Shown piece by piece: positions 34,483-42,484 of a stretch of DNA of 64,000 nt. The stretch comes from CAWDVR01 sp044869805. GTDB taxonomy: Bacteria; Acidobacteriota; Thermoanaerobaculia; Multivoradales; SZUA-115. The stretch is from positions 1 to 64,000 of the forward strand of contig JBIOXV010000129.1 of the NCBI GenBank assembly GCA_044869805.1. The letters are read 5' to 3'. Position numbers and translations under genes: made by a program. Under the pieces are notes generated by a model. That model had not been told where the DNA came from. It saw only the letters and a program-made list of their open reading frames with translations, and searched no databases. Within the stretch, counting starts at the first letter, position 1, and the number at the start of each line of letters is the position of its first letter.

Positions 34483-36177
34483 TCACGGCACCACGCCGGA
34501 CCAGGCGCCGGTGTCCCCGCTCTCGAAGCCGTCGGCGAAGAGGTAGCCGTAGAGCACGTGGGCGGCACCGACGTTGGTCTCGCCCGCCCCGAGGTCCTCC
34601 CTCGGTACTCCGATCGCGAGGTCGACGTGCCCGAGACCGTCGAAGTCGCCGGCCGCGAGCGCGCCGCCGAAGAGGTCGCCGCCCTCGCCGCCTCCCGCGA
34701 TGCCCGCCGAGTCCTGGCTCCAGACCTCGTTGCCGAAGATCAGCAGCCCGAACTCCGTGCCGTGAAGCACCTGCACCGCGCCTCCCACCGCGCCGGAGGC
34801 GAGGACCTCGTCCGGCACGCCGATCACCAGATCGGCAAAGCCGTCGCCGTTGGGGTCGGCGGTGGTCAGCGTCAGGCCGAAGCGCTCTTCGGGCTCGGCG
34901 ACCTCCAGCACCCCGGCGACGTCCTGGTGCCAGAGCTGGTTGCCGTCGGCCGCGAGCCCCAAGGCCGAGCCGTAGAAGACGTTGACCGCGCCGGCGTCGA
35001 TCACCTCCGAGCCCATCGGGCCGAGGTCCTCCTCGGGTACGCCGACCGCCAGGTCGGCGAAGCCGTCGCCGTTGAAGTCGCCCGCTCCCAGGGCCCGGCC
35101 GAAGTTGTCATGATCTTCGCCCTCTCCCTCGATGCCGTCGGCGCCCTGCTCCCAGAGCTTGTTGCCGGCCGCGGTCAAGCCGGAGGCGGAGCCGTAGATC
35201 AGGTTGACCGCTCCCTTGCCGTCGTTCTCGCCGAAGACGCCCGCGGCGAGATCGTCGAAGCCGTCGCCGTTGAAGTCGGCGACCGCCAGAGCGATCCCGA
35301 AGAAGTCCGCACCCTCGACTGCGCCATCGATGCCCGGGGAGTCCTGGTGCCATTCCTGCTCGCGATCCGCCGACAGGCCGCCCGCGGCGCCGTAGAGCAC
35401 GACCACTCGGCCGGCGGCGAGGTCCGTGAAGAGGATGCCCTCGAAGTTCTCCGCCGCCAGTCCAATCGCCAGGTCGTCGAAACCGTCGCCGTCGAAGTCC
35501 CCGGCCGCCAGGCTCGCACCGAACTGGTCGAGGAACTCGGAGTCCCCGGAGACCCCGGGCGAGCTCTGCGTCCAGAGCTGGTTCGAGGCCGTACCGAGGC
35601 CCGACGGGGCGCCGTAGAGCACCTGCGTCGCGCCTTCGCTCTGGCCGGGCGCCTCCACGTCCTCGGATGGGACCCCTACGGCCAGGTCCCGGAAGCCATC
35701 GCCATTGAAGTCACCCGCCGCCAGCGCGAAGCCGAAGAGGTCCCCTTCCTCGGCGGCCCCCAGCATTCCCGGCCTGCCCTGGTGGAAGACCTCGTTGCCG
35801 GCTGCGGCCAGGCCCTGGGTACCGGCGGCATAGAAAACGTGCACCGCGCCGGCGCTCACCTCGCCCACTGGCTGGCCCGGCACGCCCACGGCGAGGTCGG
35901 CGCGGCCGTCGCCGTTGAAGTCGCCGGAGGCGAGCGCCTGGCCGAAGAGGTCGTCTGGCTCCGCCGCGTCGGCCACTTCCGCCACGTTCTGGTGCCAGAG
36001 CTGGGACCCGAAGTCCAGGAGCTGGGCCTGGGCCGCGCCGGGCGCGAGCCAGCCGAGGGTGGCCAGACCGGCGGCCAGGGCCAGGCGGCCCGACGATGGT
36101 CGCGGCGCTGGCGGGAAGTGCGGGCCCGGCGCCCTGCGTCGTGGTGCGGTCGAGGCATGGGGCTCGGCTCGATCCAT
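34483..36177 (-). CDS. Exported FG-GAP (integrin-like propeller) repeat protein with GDTGAWS tail
   Basis: 564 residues. A long N-terminal region precedes the hydrophobic signal (about 33-52, ending AAQAQ). Seven FG-GAP repeats follow, each with a calcium-binding loop such as DFNGDGFADLAVGVP, predicting a seven-bladed beta-propeller on the cell surface or outside the cell. The last residues are FADGFESGDTGAWSGVVP, the same C-terminal signature as in two other exported proteins of this window. GAGGAG precedes the ATG. The winged-helix/TPR regulator gene lies directly upstream on the same strand. Confidence 0.9.
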   Translation of the reverse strand: MDRAEPHASTAPRRRAPGPHFPPAPRPSSGRLALAAGLATLGWLAPGAAQAQLLDFGSQLWHQNVAEVADAAEPDDLFGQALASGDFNGDGRADLAVGVPGQPVGEVSAGAVHVFYAAGTQGLAAAGNEVFHQGRPGMLGAAEEGDLFGFALAAGDFNGDGFRDLAVGVPSEDVEAPGQSEGATQVLYGAPSGLGTASNQLWTQSSPGVSGDSEFLDQFGASLAAGDFDGDGFDDLAIGLAAENFEGILFTDLAAGRVVVLYGAAGGLSADREQEWHQDSPGIDGAVEGADFFGIALAVADFNGDGFDDLAAGVFGENDGKGAVNLIYGSASGLTAAGNKLWEQGADGIEGEGEDHDNFGRALGAGDFNGDGFADLAVGVPEEDLGPMGSEVIDAGAVNVFYGSALGLAADGNQLWHQDVAGVLEVAEPEERFGLTLTTADPNGDGFADLVIGVPDEVLASGAVGGAVQVLHGTEFGLLIFGNEVWSQDSAGIAGGGEGGDLFGGALAAGDFDGLGHVDLAIGVPREDLGAGETNVGAAHVLYGYLFADGFESGDTGAWSGVVP

Positions 36178-36182
36178 GGCGG

Positions 36183-36220
36183 TCTCCTCGCTCGGTGGGG
36201 TCCCGATCTGAACGAGGAGA
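36183..36220 (-). promoter_or_regulatory. Inverted repeat before the FG-GAP gene
   Basis: TCTCCTCG (36183-36190) and CGAGGAGA (36213-36220) are perfect inverted copies separated by 22 bases. The promoter-distal arm on the minus strand contains the GAGGAG ribosome-binding site, 5 bases from the ATG. It may be an operator or an RNA hairpin hiding the ribosome site. The same 22-base spacing recurs at 42382 and 43539. Confidence 0.5.
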
Positions 36221-36272
36221 TTCCTACCGCCCGGCGACGCCGGCCGTCCTCTGCGATCGCTCTACCTCCGCT

Positions 36273-38612
36273 CTAAGTTGGCTGCCGCGCGGCCAGCAGG
36301 CGCTCGGCCTGGCGGCTGAAGGCCAAGAGCCCGCGCGTCGCGGCGTCGCGCGACAGGTCGCGGAGCAGGTCGCGGGCCCGCGGCCGGTCCCCCTGGCGCA
36401 GGGCCAGCCGCGCCTGCGCCAGGCGGGCGGTCATTGCGAGCCCCACCAGCCCGACCTCCTCGGCCTGCAGGCGGAGGCCGGCGAGCGCCAGCGCCGCCGC
36501 CGCGAGCTCGCCGGAGGCAGCGTGCCAGTCGGCCTCCGCCAGCGCCATCTCCAGCCTCGGCCGCAGCAGCTCGCTGCCTTCGAGCAGCCGGCGAGCCGCG
36601 GCCAAGTGTTCGCCGCCCTCGGCCAGGCGCCCGGCCGCCACCAGCGCCCTGGCGAGCAGCGCCTCGAGCCCGCCCTCCTCCGCCCGGCAAGGCAGGCGCC
36701 GATAGACCGCGAGAGCGGTCGTGGCCGCTTCGCCGGCGGCGCCGGGCTCTCCGGCCTCGAGCAGCACGCGGGCCAGCCGCGCCTGGCTGAGAGCGGTCGC
36801 CGTCTCCTCCCCCAGCTCGCGGCGGATGGCGAGGGCCGCCTCGTGGGCCGCCCGGGCGCCGGCGAGGTCACCACGCCCGGCGGCCAGCTCGGCGCGCGCC
36901 GCGGTGGCGAGAGCGAGAGCCACCCTCGAGCCCGACTCACGGCTCAGCGACTCGGCCTCGGTGAGCAGCACCTCGACCTCCGCCAGCTCACCTCGTTCGA
37001 CCCGCAGCTTGGCGATGTCGGCAAGGGTGTAGACCATCGAGATCCGATCGCCGACCTTGCGCTTGACCGCCAGTGCCTCGCGGAAGCGGGCTTCCGCCGC
37101 CGCGAGGTCACCCCGCTCGGCCAGCGTCACCGCCAGGTTGTGGAGCACCCGTCCCTCGTAGCCGAGGTTCTTCACCGCGCGCTGGCGCTCCAGGGCCGAC
37201 TCGTACTCCCGCTGCGCCGCCGCGAGCTCGCCGCGGGCTTGCAGGATGCCGGCGAGCCCGGTCAGCAAGTTGGCCTCGCCGTGGGGGTCGCCCCCGGCGC
37301 GGAAGCCGGCGAGCGAAGCCCGGAACCTCGCCTCCGCCTCGTCGAGGCGGCTCTCGCGCTCGGCCAGCATCCCCAGGCCGTGCTCGGCCCGCGCGACTTC
37401 CACCGGGGCGCCGAGTTTCTCCGCCGCGCGCCGCATGCTCTCGAGGACGCGCGCCGCCTGGGCGTGCTCGCCGAGCTGCATGAGGGCGCTGCCTTGCATC
37501 CCGTAGGAGCGCACCAGGAGCAGGCCGGACGCGCCGGTGGCCGCGGCACGGGCCTCGCACTTCTCGACCGCCCGCGCCGCGGCGACCAGACAGCGCTGCA
37601 GGTCGCCGAGCGCCGCCGCGGCACGCGCCTCGCAGAGGTCCACCGCCGGGTCGTCGGCGAGCTCTGGCGGAAGCTGCCGCAACCGCCCCACCACCAGCAG
37701 GGCCTCGGCCGCGCGACCGGCGCGCACCAGCACCCCGGCGAGCTCGACCCCCAGGTCGAGACGATCGGGCGCCAGCGCGAAGAGCTTCTCGAGGGTGGAG
37801 ATCGCCCGCGGCCAGTCACGCTCGCCTCGCGCCACCTGGACGTCGATCCACAGCCGGTCCTCCTCGGCGAGGGGAGCTGCCAGGGCGGCGGCTCGGCGGG
37901 CCGCCTCGCCGGCCTCCGCGTCCTGGCCCAGCGTGTAGTGGCTCGCGGCGAGCGCCGCCAGGGCCAGCGGCGCATCCGGCTCCGCGGCCGTGGCGCGGCC
38001 CAGCAGGTCGCGCGCGACGGTCGCATCCATGCTCCGCAGGCGCTCGACGCCCGCCAGGTAGAGCCGCCGCGCCTCCCGCCCCCGGGGCTCACCGGGGCGC
38101 CACTCGGGCTCCGCGGCGGTTCCCAGCCGGCGCAGGCCGAATCCCGCCAGGGCGAGCAGCACCGCGGCGCCGGCCACCAGCGGCGCCCAGCGGTACGGCC
38201 GCGGCGCCGCGGAGCGGCGGGCCAGGCCGTCGACCGCCGGAGCCACGACGGGGACGGGCGGAGGCGGCCCCTCGACTGCCTGCGCCGGGACGGGCTGCAC
38301 CGCCGCGACGAAGCGGTAGCCGGCCCTGGGCACGGTCTCGATCAACGGGCCGCCGTCGCCCTCTTCGAGGGTGCTTCGCAGCACCCAGACGTAGTGCGAG
38401 AGGTTGGCCTCGGTGACGATCGCGTCCGGCCACACCTCGGCGAGCAGCTCCTCTTTGCGCACCAGGTGGCCGGCACGGCGCACCAGGGCGACCAGCAGGT
38501 CGAAGCTCTTGGGCTTGAGCAGGACGGCCGAGCCGGCGCGGGCGAGCGAGCGCTCGCCGACGTCGAGGAGGAAGTCTCCGAACGCGTACCGCTCAGCAGG
38601 TGGCACGGGCAC
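36273..38612 (-). CDS. Membrane-anchored winged-helix regulator with TPR sensor (CadC-like)
   Basis: 779 residues from GTG. An OmpR/PhoB-type winged-helix domain fills residues 1-105 (LLKPKSFDLLVALVRRAGHLV; the recognition helix lies near EANLSHYVWVLRSTLE; the wing ends TVPRAGYRFVAAV). A Pro-rich linker and one membrane helix (about 143-160) follow, then about 600 residues of tetratricopeptide repeats (for example HGEANLLTGLAGILQARGEL). There is no receiver domain, so signalling would be direct, as in ToxR/CadC. The downstream exported FG-GAP gene is the obvious candidate target. It is divergent from the BlaI-type gene. Confidence 0.88.
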   Translation of the reverse strand: MPVPPAERYAFGDFLLDVGERSLARAGSAVLLKPKSFDLLVALVRRAGHLVRKEELLAEVWPDAIVTEANLSHYVWVLRSTLEEGDGGPLIETVPRAGYRFVAAVQPVPAQAVEGPPPPVPVVAPAVDGLARRSAAPRPYRWAPLVAGAAVLLALAGFGLRRLGTAAEPEWRPGEPRGREARRLYLAGVERLRSMDATVARDLLGRATAAEPDAPLALAALAASHYTLGQDAEAGEAARRAAALAAPLAEEDRLWIDVQVARGERDWPRAISTLEKLFALAPDRLDLGVELAGVLVRAGRAAEALLVVGRLRQLPPELADDPAVDLCEARAAAALGDLQRCLVAAARAVEKCEARAAATGASGLLLVRSYGMQGSALMQLGEHAQAARVLESMRRAAEKLGAPVEVARAEHGLGMLAERESRLDEAEARFRASLAGFRAGGDPHGEANLLTGLAGILQARGELAAAQREYESALERQRAVKNLGYEGRVLHNLAVTLAERGDLAAAEARFREALAVKRKVGDRISMVYTLADIAKLRVERGELAEVEVLLTEAESLSRESGSRVALALATAARAELAAGRGDLAGARAAHEAALAIRRELGEETATALSQARLARVLLEAGEPGAAGEAATTALAVYRRLPCRAEEGGLEALLARALVAAGRLAEGGEHLAAARRLLEGSELLRPRLEMALAEADWHAASGELAAAALALAGLRLQAEEVGLVGLAMTARLAQARLALRQGDRPRARDLLRDLSRDAATRGLLAFSRQAERLLAARQPT

Positions 38613-38663
38613 GGCCTGCGCAGACTAGCAGAGGCGCCGTGGGCGTCGACCAGGCCGCCCCTC

Positions 38664-38712
38664 TTGACGCCGAGCCACATCTGTAGCAGGATCGGCCACA
38701 AATGTAGCAGGA
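38664..38712 (+). promoter_or_regulatory. BlaI-type operator boxes and candidate promoter
   Basis: Two 18-base direct copies of GCCACANNTGTAGCAGGA (38674-38691 with TC, 38695-38712 with AA) start 21 bases apart, two helical turns. Each contains the ACA-N2-TGT dyad used by BlaI/MecI repressors. A -35-like TTGACG (38664-38669) lies just upstream with a weak CAGGAT at 38687, so box 1 covers the spacer. The site is in the divergent gap between the winged-helix regulator and blaI. Confidence 0.75.
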
Positions 38713-38732
38713 GGACTCGAAACGGAGGCTGG

Positions 38733-39128
38733 ATGCGTTTCTCCGAGGCGGAGTGGAAGGTCATGCGGGTGGTCTGGCGGCGGCCGGGGGCGGCCGTGCG
38801 CGAGATCGTCGCCGAGCTGAAGGGCGAAACCGAGTGGTCCTACTCCACCGTCAAGACGATGCTGGCTCGGCTGGTCGAGAAGGGCGCTCTGAGCCTCGAG
38901 AAGGACGCCAACCTCTACCGCTACACCGCCACTGTCAACGAGCGCGATGCCCGGCGCTCGGCGCTGCGCTCGCTCCTCGACCGCGCCTTCGACGGCACGC
39001 TGGGCTCGCTGCTCCATCACCTGGTCGCCGACGAGAAGCTCTCGCGGCGCGAGCTCGAAGAGCTGCGTGGGCTGCTCGCCGCCGAGCAGGCCGCGAAGCC
39101 CGCGCCGGGGCGGAAGGAGCGCGGCTGA
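38733..39128 (+). CDS. BlaI/MecI/CopY-family repressor
   Basis: 131 residues. The winged-helix DNA-binding domain MRFSEAEWKVMRVVWRRPGA...TEWSYSTVKTMLARLVEKG is typical of BlaI. The C-terminal helices (LLHHLVADEKLSRRELEELRGLL) make the dimer and carry the site cut on induction. GGAGG lies 4 bases before the ATG. Two operator boxes lie upstream, so it is probably autoregulated. It shares one base (TGATG) with the M56 peptidase gene. Confidence 0.93.
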   Translation: MRFSEAEWKVMRVVWRRPGAAVREIVAELKGETEWSYSTVKTMLARLVEKGALSLEKDANLYRYTATVNERDARRSALRSLLDRAFDGTLGSLLHHLVADEKLSRRELEELRGLLAAEQAAKPAPGRKERG

Positions 39129-40210
39129 TGGACCTCGCGGCCGCCGCCGTCCCCGCGTTCTTCTGGAGCTGGATCGTGCCCCTGGCTCTCCAGGGCCTCA
39201 TTGTGCTGTCCGCCGCGGCGATCGCCGACCGGCTGCTGCCGAGAGACGTCTGGCCGGAGCTCCGCCTGGCCGCGGGCACGGTCCTGCAGCTGAAGCTGCT
39301 GCTCCCTCCCCGCCTCGCCTCGCCGATCCCCTGGACCCATCCTCTCGCTGCCTGGACCGGCACCATCGGCCCGAGCTCGGCGATGGCCGACGCCTCCGAG
39401 GCGCTGCGGCAGTGGGCGATCGCGGCCGGCTGGGTGTGGCTGGCGGGCGTTGTCCTGGGCCTCGCCCTGATCGCATCCGCCGCGCGCCGGCTGCGGCGGC
39501 AGTGGCGGCGGGCCGGGCCGGCGCCGACCGAGATCGTGGAGGCCTGCCGGGCGGCGGCGGGCCGGCTGGAGCTCAAGCGCGTGCCGCCGGTGCGGCTGCT
39601 GGCCGATCTCGAGACGCCGTTCGTGTTCGGGGCGATCGCACCCAAGATCTTGCTGCCGGCGGAGATCGGCGCCGAGGAAGCCGAGCACGCCCTGCTCCAC
39701 GAGCTGGCACACGTGCGCCGGGGAGACCTGCTCCTCGCCGGGCTGGTGGGCCTGGTGCGGGCCCTCTACTGGTTCCACCCGTTCGTCCACGCCGCAGGCG
39801 CGCGGCTCACCAACCTGCGGGAGATCTGCTGCGACCGCAGCGTGGCGCGGCGGCTGGGAGCCGCCACCGCCCAGTATCGCCGCACCTTGCTGAGCTTCGC
39901 CGCCCGGCGTCATCGCGAGGCCCTCGCCGCGCTTCCCTTGACCGGGGGCTCCAGCTTGCTCATCCGCCTGCGGGCCCTGGAGACCATCGAGCGCGACCGG
40001 CCCTGGCTGCGCCGGGGCCTCACCCTGGCCGTGGCCTCCGCGGCCCTCGCCTGCGCCCTGCCGCTGGCTCCGGCCGCCGAGCGCCGCGCCGCCGAGGTGG
40101 CGGAGCTCATCACCCGCCCGCCCGGCTGCATGCAGCTTCGCTTTCTCGTCCTCGGCCGCCTGGCCGAGGAGCAGCGCCGTCAAACCACCGCTTCCCCGGA
40201 GGAACCATGA
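39128..40210 (+). CDS. BlaR1-like M56 membrane metallopeptidase without sensor domain
   Basis: 360 residues. Membrane helices occupy about 10-35, 95-120 and 205-230. The zinc-protease motif is H191-E-L-A-H195, with the third ligand expected in the later EICCDR region. WFHPFV follows the motif as in BlaR1/MecR1. The penicillin-binding-like sensor domain of true BlaR1 is missing; after the last hydrophobic segment only about 45 residues remain. It probably cleaves the BlaI-type repressor in response to an envelope signal other than direct beta-lactam binding (inference). Confidence 0.88.
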   Translation: MDLAAAAVPAFFWSWIVPLALQGLIVLSAAAIADRLLPRDVWPELRLAAGTVLQLKLLLPPRLASPIPWTHPLAAWTGTIGPSSAMADASEALRQWAIAAGWVWLAGVVLGLALIASAARRLRRQWRRAGPAPTEIVEACRAAAGRLELKRVPPVRLLADLETPFVFGAIAPKILLPAEIGAEEAEHALLHELAHVRRGDLLLAGLVGLVRALYWFHPFVHAAGARLTNLREICCDRSVARRLGAATAQYRRTLLSFAARRHREALAALPLTGGSSLLIRLRALETIERDRPWLRRGLTLAVASAALACALPLAPAAERRAAEVAELITRPPGCMQLRFLVLGRLAEEQRRQTTASPEEP

Positions 40211-40815
40211 GGTCTTTCTGCCTGACTGTCGTCTCGTTGCTAGTTCTCGCCGTGTCGACGGCCCCCGCGTCCCTCGCCCAAGAAAAACAGGAGCAGGTCG
40301 ACATGGCCGCCATGATGGCGCAAGCCAAGAAGTGGACCCAGCCGGGCGACCCCCACAAGCTGCTCCACCGCTTCCTCGGCACCTGGGACACCGAAACCCG
40401 GATGAACATTCCGGGTGCCAGCCCGCCTCCCGAGAAGGGCACCGCGACCTGCCACTGGCTGATGGAGGGCCGCTGGCTGCAGTGCGACACCACGGGCCAG
40501 ATGATGGGGATGCCGATGAAGACCTCCTACATCCTCGGCTACAACAACTTCAAGATGAGCTACGTGTCGGCGGCGATGAACAGCTTCGACACCGCGATGA
40601 TCTACTCGGAGGGCGATCTCGACCCCTCGGGCAAGGCGCTCCTGATGTACGGCACCCTCGACGAGTACCTGACCGGCGAGCACGACAAGATGGTCAAGTC
40701 CGTGTTTCGCTTCGTCTCGGACGACGAGATGAAGCTCGAGGTCCACGACCTGCCGATCGGCGAGAGCAACACGCAGGTGTTCGAGGTCCGCTACCGCCGC
40801 CACAAGGAGGGCTGA
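40207..40815 (+). CDS. Exported DUF1579-family protein
   Basis: 202 residues. Signal peptide 1-23 (ending SLAQ). The DUF1579 core begins LLHRFLGTWDTETRM and includes CHWLMEGRWLQCD, GYNNFKMSYVSAAMNSF and the final FEVRYRRHK, a lipocalin-like beta-barrel of unknown ligand. ATGA overlap with the M56 gene places it in the BlaI-controlled operon. Two cysteines around the WLMEGRWLQ loop may form a disulfide. Confidence 0.82.
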   Translation: MRSFCLTVVSLLVLAVSTAPASLAQEKQEQVDMAAMMAQAKKWTQPGDPHKLLHRFLGTWDTETRMNIPGASPPPEKGTATCHWLMEGRWLQCDTTGQMMGMPMKTSYILGYNNFKMSYVSAAMNSFDTAMIYSEGDLDPSGKALLMYGTLDEYLTGEHDKMVKSVFRFVSDDEMKLEVHDLPIGESNTQVFEVRYRRHKEG

Positions 40816-40819
40816 GGCG

Positions 40820-41281
40820 ATGGGAGTCTACGAGGTGACGACTCGGGAACGGATCGCCGCTCCGCCCGAGCGCGTGTTCGCCGCGGCCTCGAACTTCGCC
40901 GACGCCGCGCAGGCGATCCAAGGCATCCAGCGGGTCGAGATGCTGACCCCGGGGCCGGTCGCGGTGGGCACTCGCTTCCGCGAGACCCGCAAGATGTACG
41001 GCAAGGAGGCCAGCGAGGAGATGACCGTCGCCGAGTTCGAGCCGCCGCGGCGCTACGTGCTGCTGGCCGAGAGCCACGGCTGCCGCTACCGGAGCGAGCT
41101 GCGCTTCGAGCCCCAGGGCGCGGGCACCGAGGTGGTGATGACCTTCCGCGGCGAGCCGCTGACCGCCTTCGCCAAGGTGATGTCCGTGCTCATGAAGCCG
41201 ATGCTCAAGTCCGTCGGCAAGCTCTGCGCCCAGGACCTGGCGGACCTCAAGCGGTCGATCGAGGGCCAGAAAGCCGACTGA
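40820..41281 (+). CDS. SRPBCC/START-like ligand-binding protein
   Basis: 153 residues. The pattern VTTRERIAAPPERVFAAASNFADA...VEMLTPGPVAVGTRFRETRKM...YRSELRFEPQGAGTEVVMTF is that of the SRPBCC (polyketide-cyclase-like) helix-grip fold. No signal peptide, so cytoplasmic. It lies 4 bases after the DUF1579 stop and is the last gene of the BlaI-type operon. The ligand is unknown. Confidence 0.85.
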   Translation: MGVYEVTTRERIAAPPERVFAAASNFADAAQAIQGIQRVEMLTPGPVAVGTRFRETRKMYGKEASEEMTVAEFEPPRRYVLLAESHGCRYRSELRFEPQGAGTEVVMTFRGEPLTAFAKVMSVLMKPMLKSVGKLCAQDLADLKRSIEGQKAD

Positions 41282-41303
41282 GCGAGGCGGCCACGGCCGT
41301 CGC

Positions 41304-42380
41304 CTACGGCACCGTCAGCGACCACGCCGAGGTGTCGCCGCTCTCGAAGCCGTCGCCGAAGACCGCGGCCTGGTTGACGGCGATCAGGCCGGGGTTCGAG
41401 AGGCCGGTCGAAGGCCCGACCACCACCCGCAGCGGCGGGGTCGAGCCGCTCGCCGTGCGGCTGAAGGCGAAGAGGCGGGACGAGCCGGGCGAGGCGACGA
41501 TGATCTCGTCGCGCTCGAGGTCGAGGTCCAGGCCGGTCAGGCCGGCGATCGCCGGCGAAGGCGAGATCTGCCGCAGCGGCGCGACGTTGCCGTTGGCGGC
41601 GCGCGCGAAGACCAGGATGCGCGAGGCGGCCGCCGAATCGACCACCAGCACCTCGTCGTGCACGGTGTCGACAGCGATGCCGTAGGGCGAAGTCAGGGTC
41701 GTCGCCGCGCCCTGGATCTTGCGCATCGGGGCCACCTGGCCGGTGGCCAGTCGCGGGAATACCAGCACCGCGTCGAGCGAGCCGCTGTCGCGTGAGGAGA
41801 CGAAGACCTGGTCGTTGACCGTGTCCAGCGCCAGGTCCACTGCCTCGAAGTCGATCTCCGTCAGCAGGCCACTCACCACACGCAGCGGCGCGGCGTCGCC
41901 AGAGGCGGTACGGGCGAAGGTCAGCACCTCGTGGCCGCGGTCGCCGATGTTGCGCACCACGATCTCGTCGTTCTCGAGATCGACGGCGATGCCGAGCGGG
42001 AAGCTGAGCAGCGTCGCCGGACCGCCGAGAGTGCGCAGCGGCTGCACGTTGCCGTTGGCGCTCAAGTGGAAGACCCGGACGGTCCCGCTGACGGTCTCGC
42101 TGGCCCGGCTGGTGACGAGGACCTCGCCGTGGACCGGGTCGACGGCGACGCCGAGAGACTGGTCGAGGCCCGTGTGGGAGCCGGCGATCCTCGCCAACGG
42201 CGGCGCATCGCCGTTCGCCGTCATGGCGTGCACGGTGACCGAGTTGTCGCCAAAGTTGGCGGTCACGATCTCGGCCGATGCTTCGCGTACCTGCCCTGGG
42301 CCGGCGACGAGGGCGGCGAGGGCGAGCAGAGCGAGGTACGCGGAGCGCGGCGAGGTGTGCACCGGCCGGGGTCGTTTCAT
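41304..42380 (-). CDS. Exported beta-propeller protein, tandem copy 2
   Basis: 358 residues from ATG at 42380. Signal peptide about 1-36. Six or seven NHL-like blades follow, each with a phrase such as YGIAVDTVHDEVLVVDS or PLGIAVDLENDEIVV, predicting a beta-propeller. The tail FGDGFESGDTSAWSLTVP is identical to that of the upstream copy. An alternative start is GTG at 42431, in a GTGA context copied from the regulator junction. That would add 17 residues (RARRGR...ILSA) also conserved in the other copy. The open frame beyond that is not coding. Confidence 0.85.
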   Translation of the reverse strand: MKRPRPVHTSPRSAYLALLALAALVAGPGQVREASAEIVTANFGDNSVTVHAMTANGDAPPLARIAGSHTGLDQSLGVAVDPVHGEVLVTSRASETVSGTVRVFHLSANGNVQPLRTLGGPATLLSFPLGIAVDLENDEIVVRNIGDRGHEVLTFARTASGDAAPLRVVSGLLTEIDFEAVDLALDTVNDQVFVSSRDSGSLDAVLVFPRLATGQVAPMRKIQGAATTLTSPYGIAVDTVHDEVLVVDSAAASRILVFARAANGNVAPLRQISPSPAIAGLTGLDLDLERDEIIVASPGSSRLFAFSRTASGSTPPLRVVVGPSTGLSNPGLIAVNQAAVFGDGFESGDTSAWSLTVP

Positions 42381-42450
42381 GGCGGAGAGGATCCGGTTCG
42401 GGCGGTCCACGCGTCCTCTCCGCGCCCTCACTTTCCGCTCATTTCGCGGC
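42381..42450 (-). repeat. Duplicated junction with remnant of the regulator 3' end
   Basis: This 70-base stretch copies 43538-43608. On the minus strand it still encodes GREMSGK and the stop, the last residues of the winged-helix/TPR regulator (AREMSGK stop at 43585). It therefore marks the upstream breakpoint of a tandem duplication that produced the two propeller genes. Confidence 0.85.
42382..42423 (-). promoter_or_regulatory. 22-base-spaced inverted repeat before propeller copy 2
   Basis: GCGGAGAGGA (42382-42391) and TCCTCTCCGC (42414-42423), perfect inverted copies with 22 bases between, end one base before the ATG. The arm next to the ATG on the minus strand is pyrimidine-rich, so no ribosome site is present there. 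Confidence 0.5.
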
Positions 42451-42484
42451 CGCCGCAGCGCACCGCGGACCAGCGGAGCGCTCC

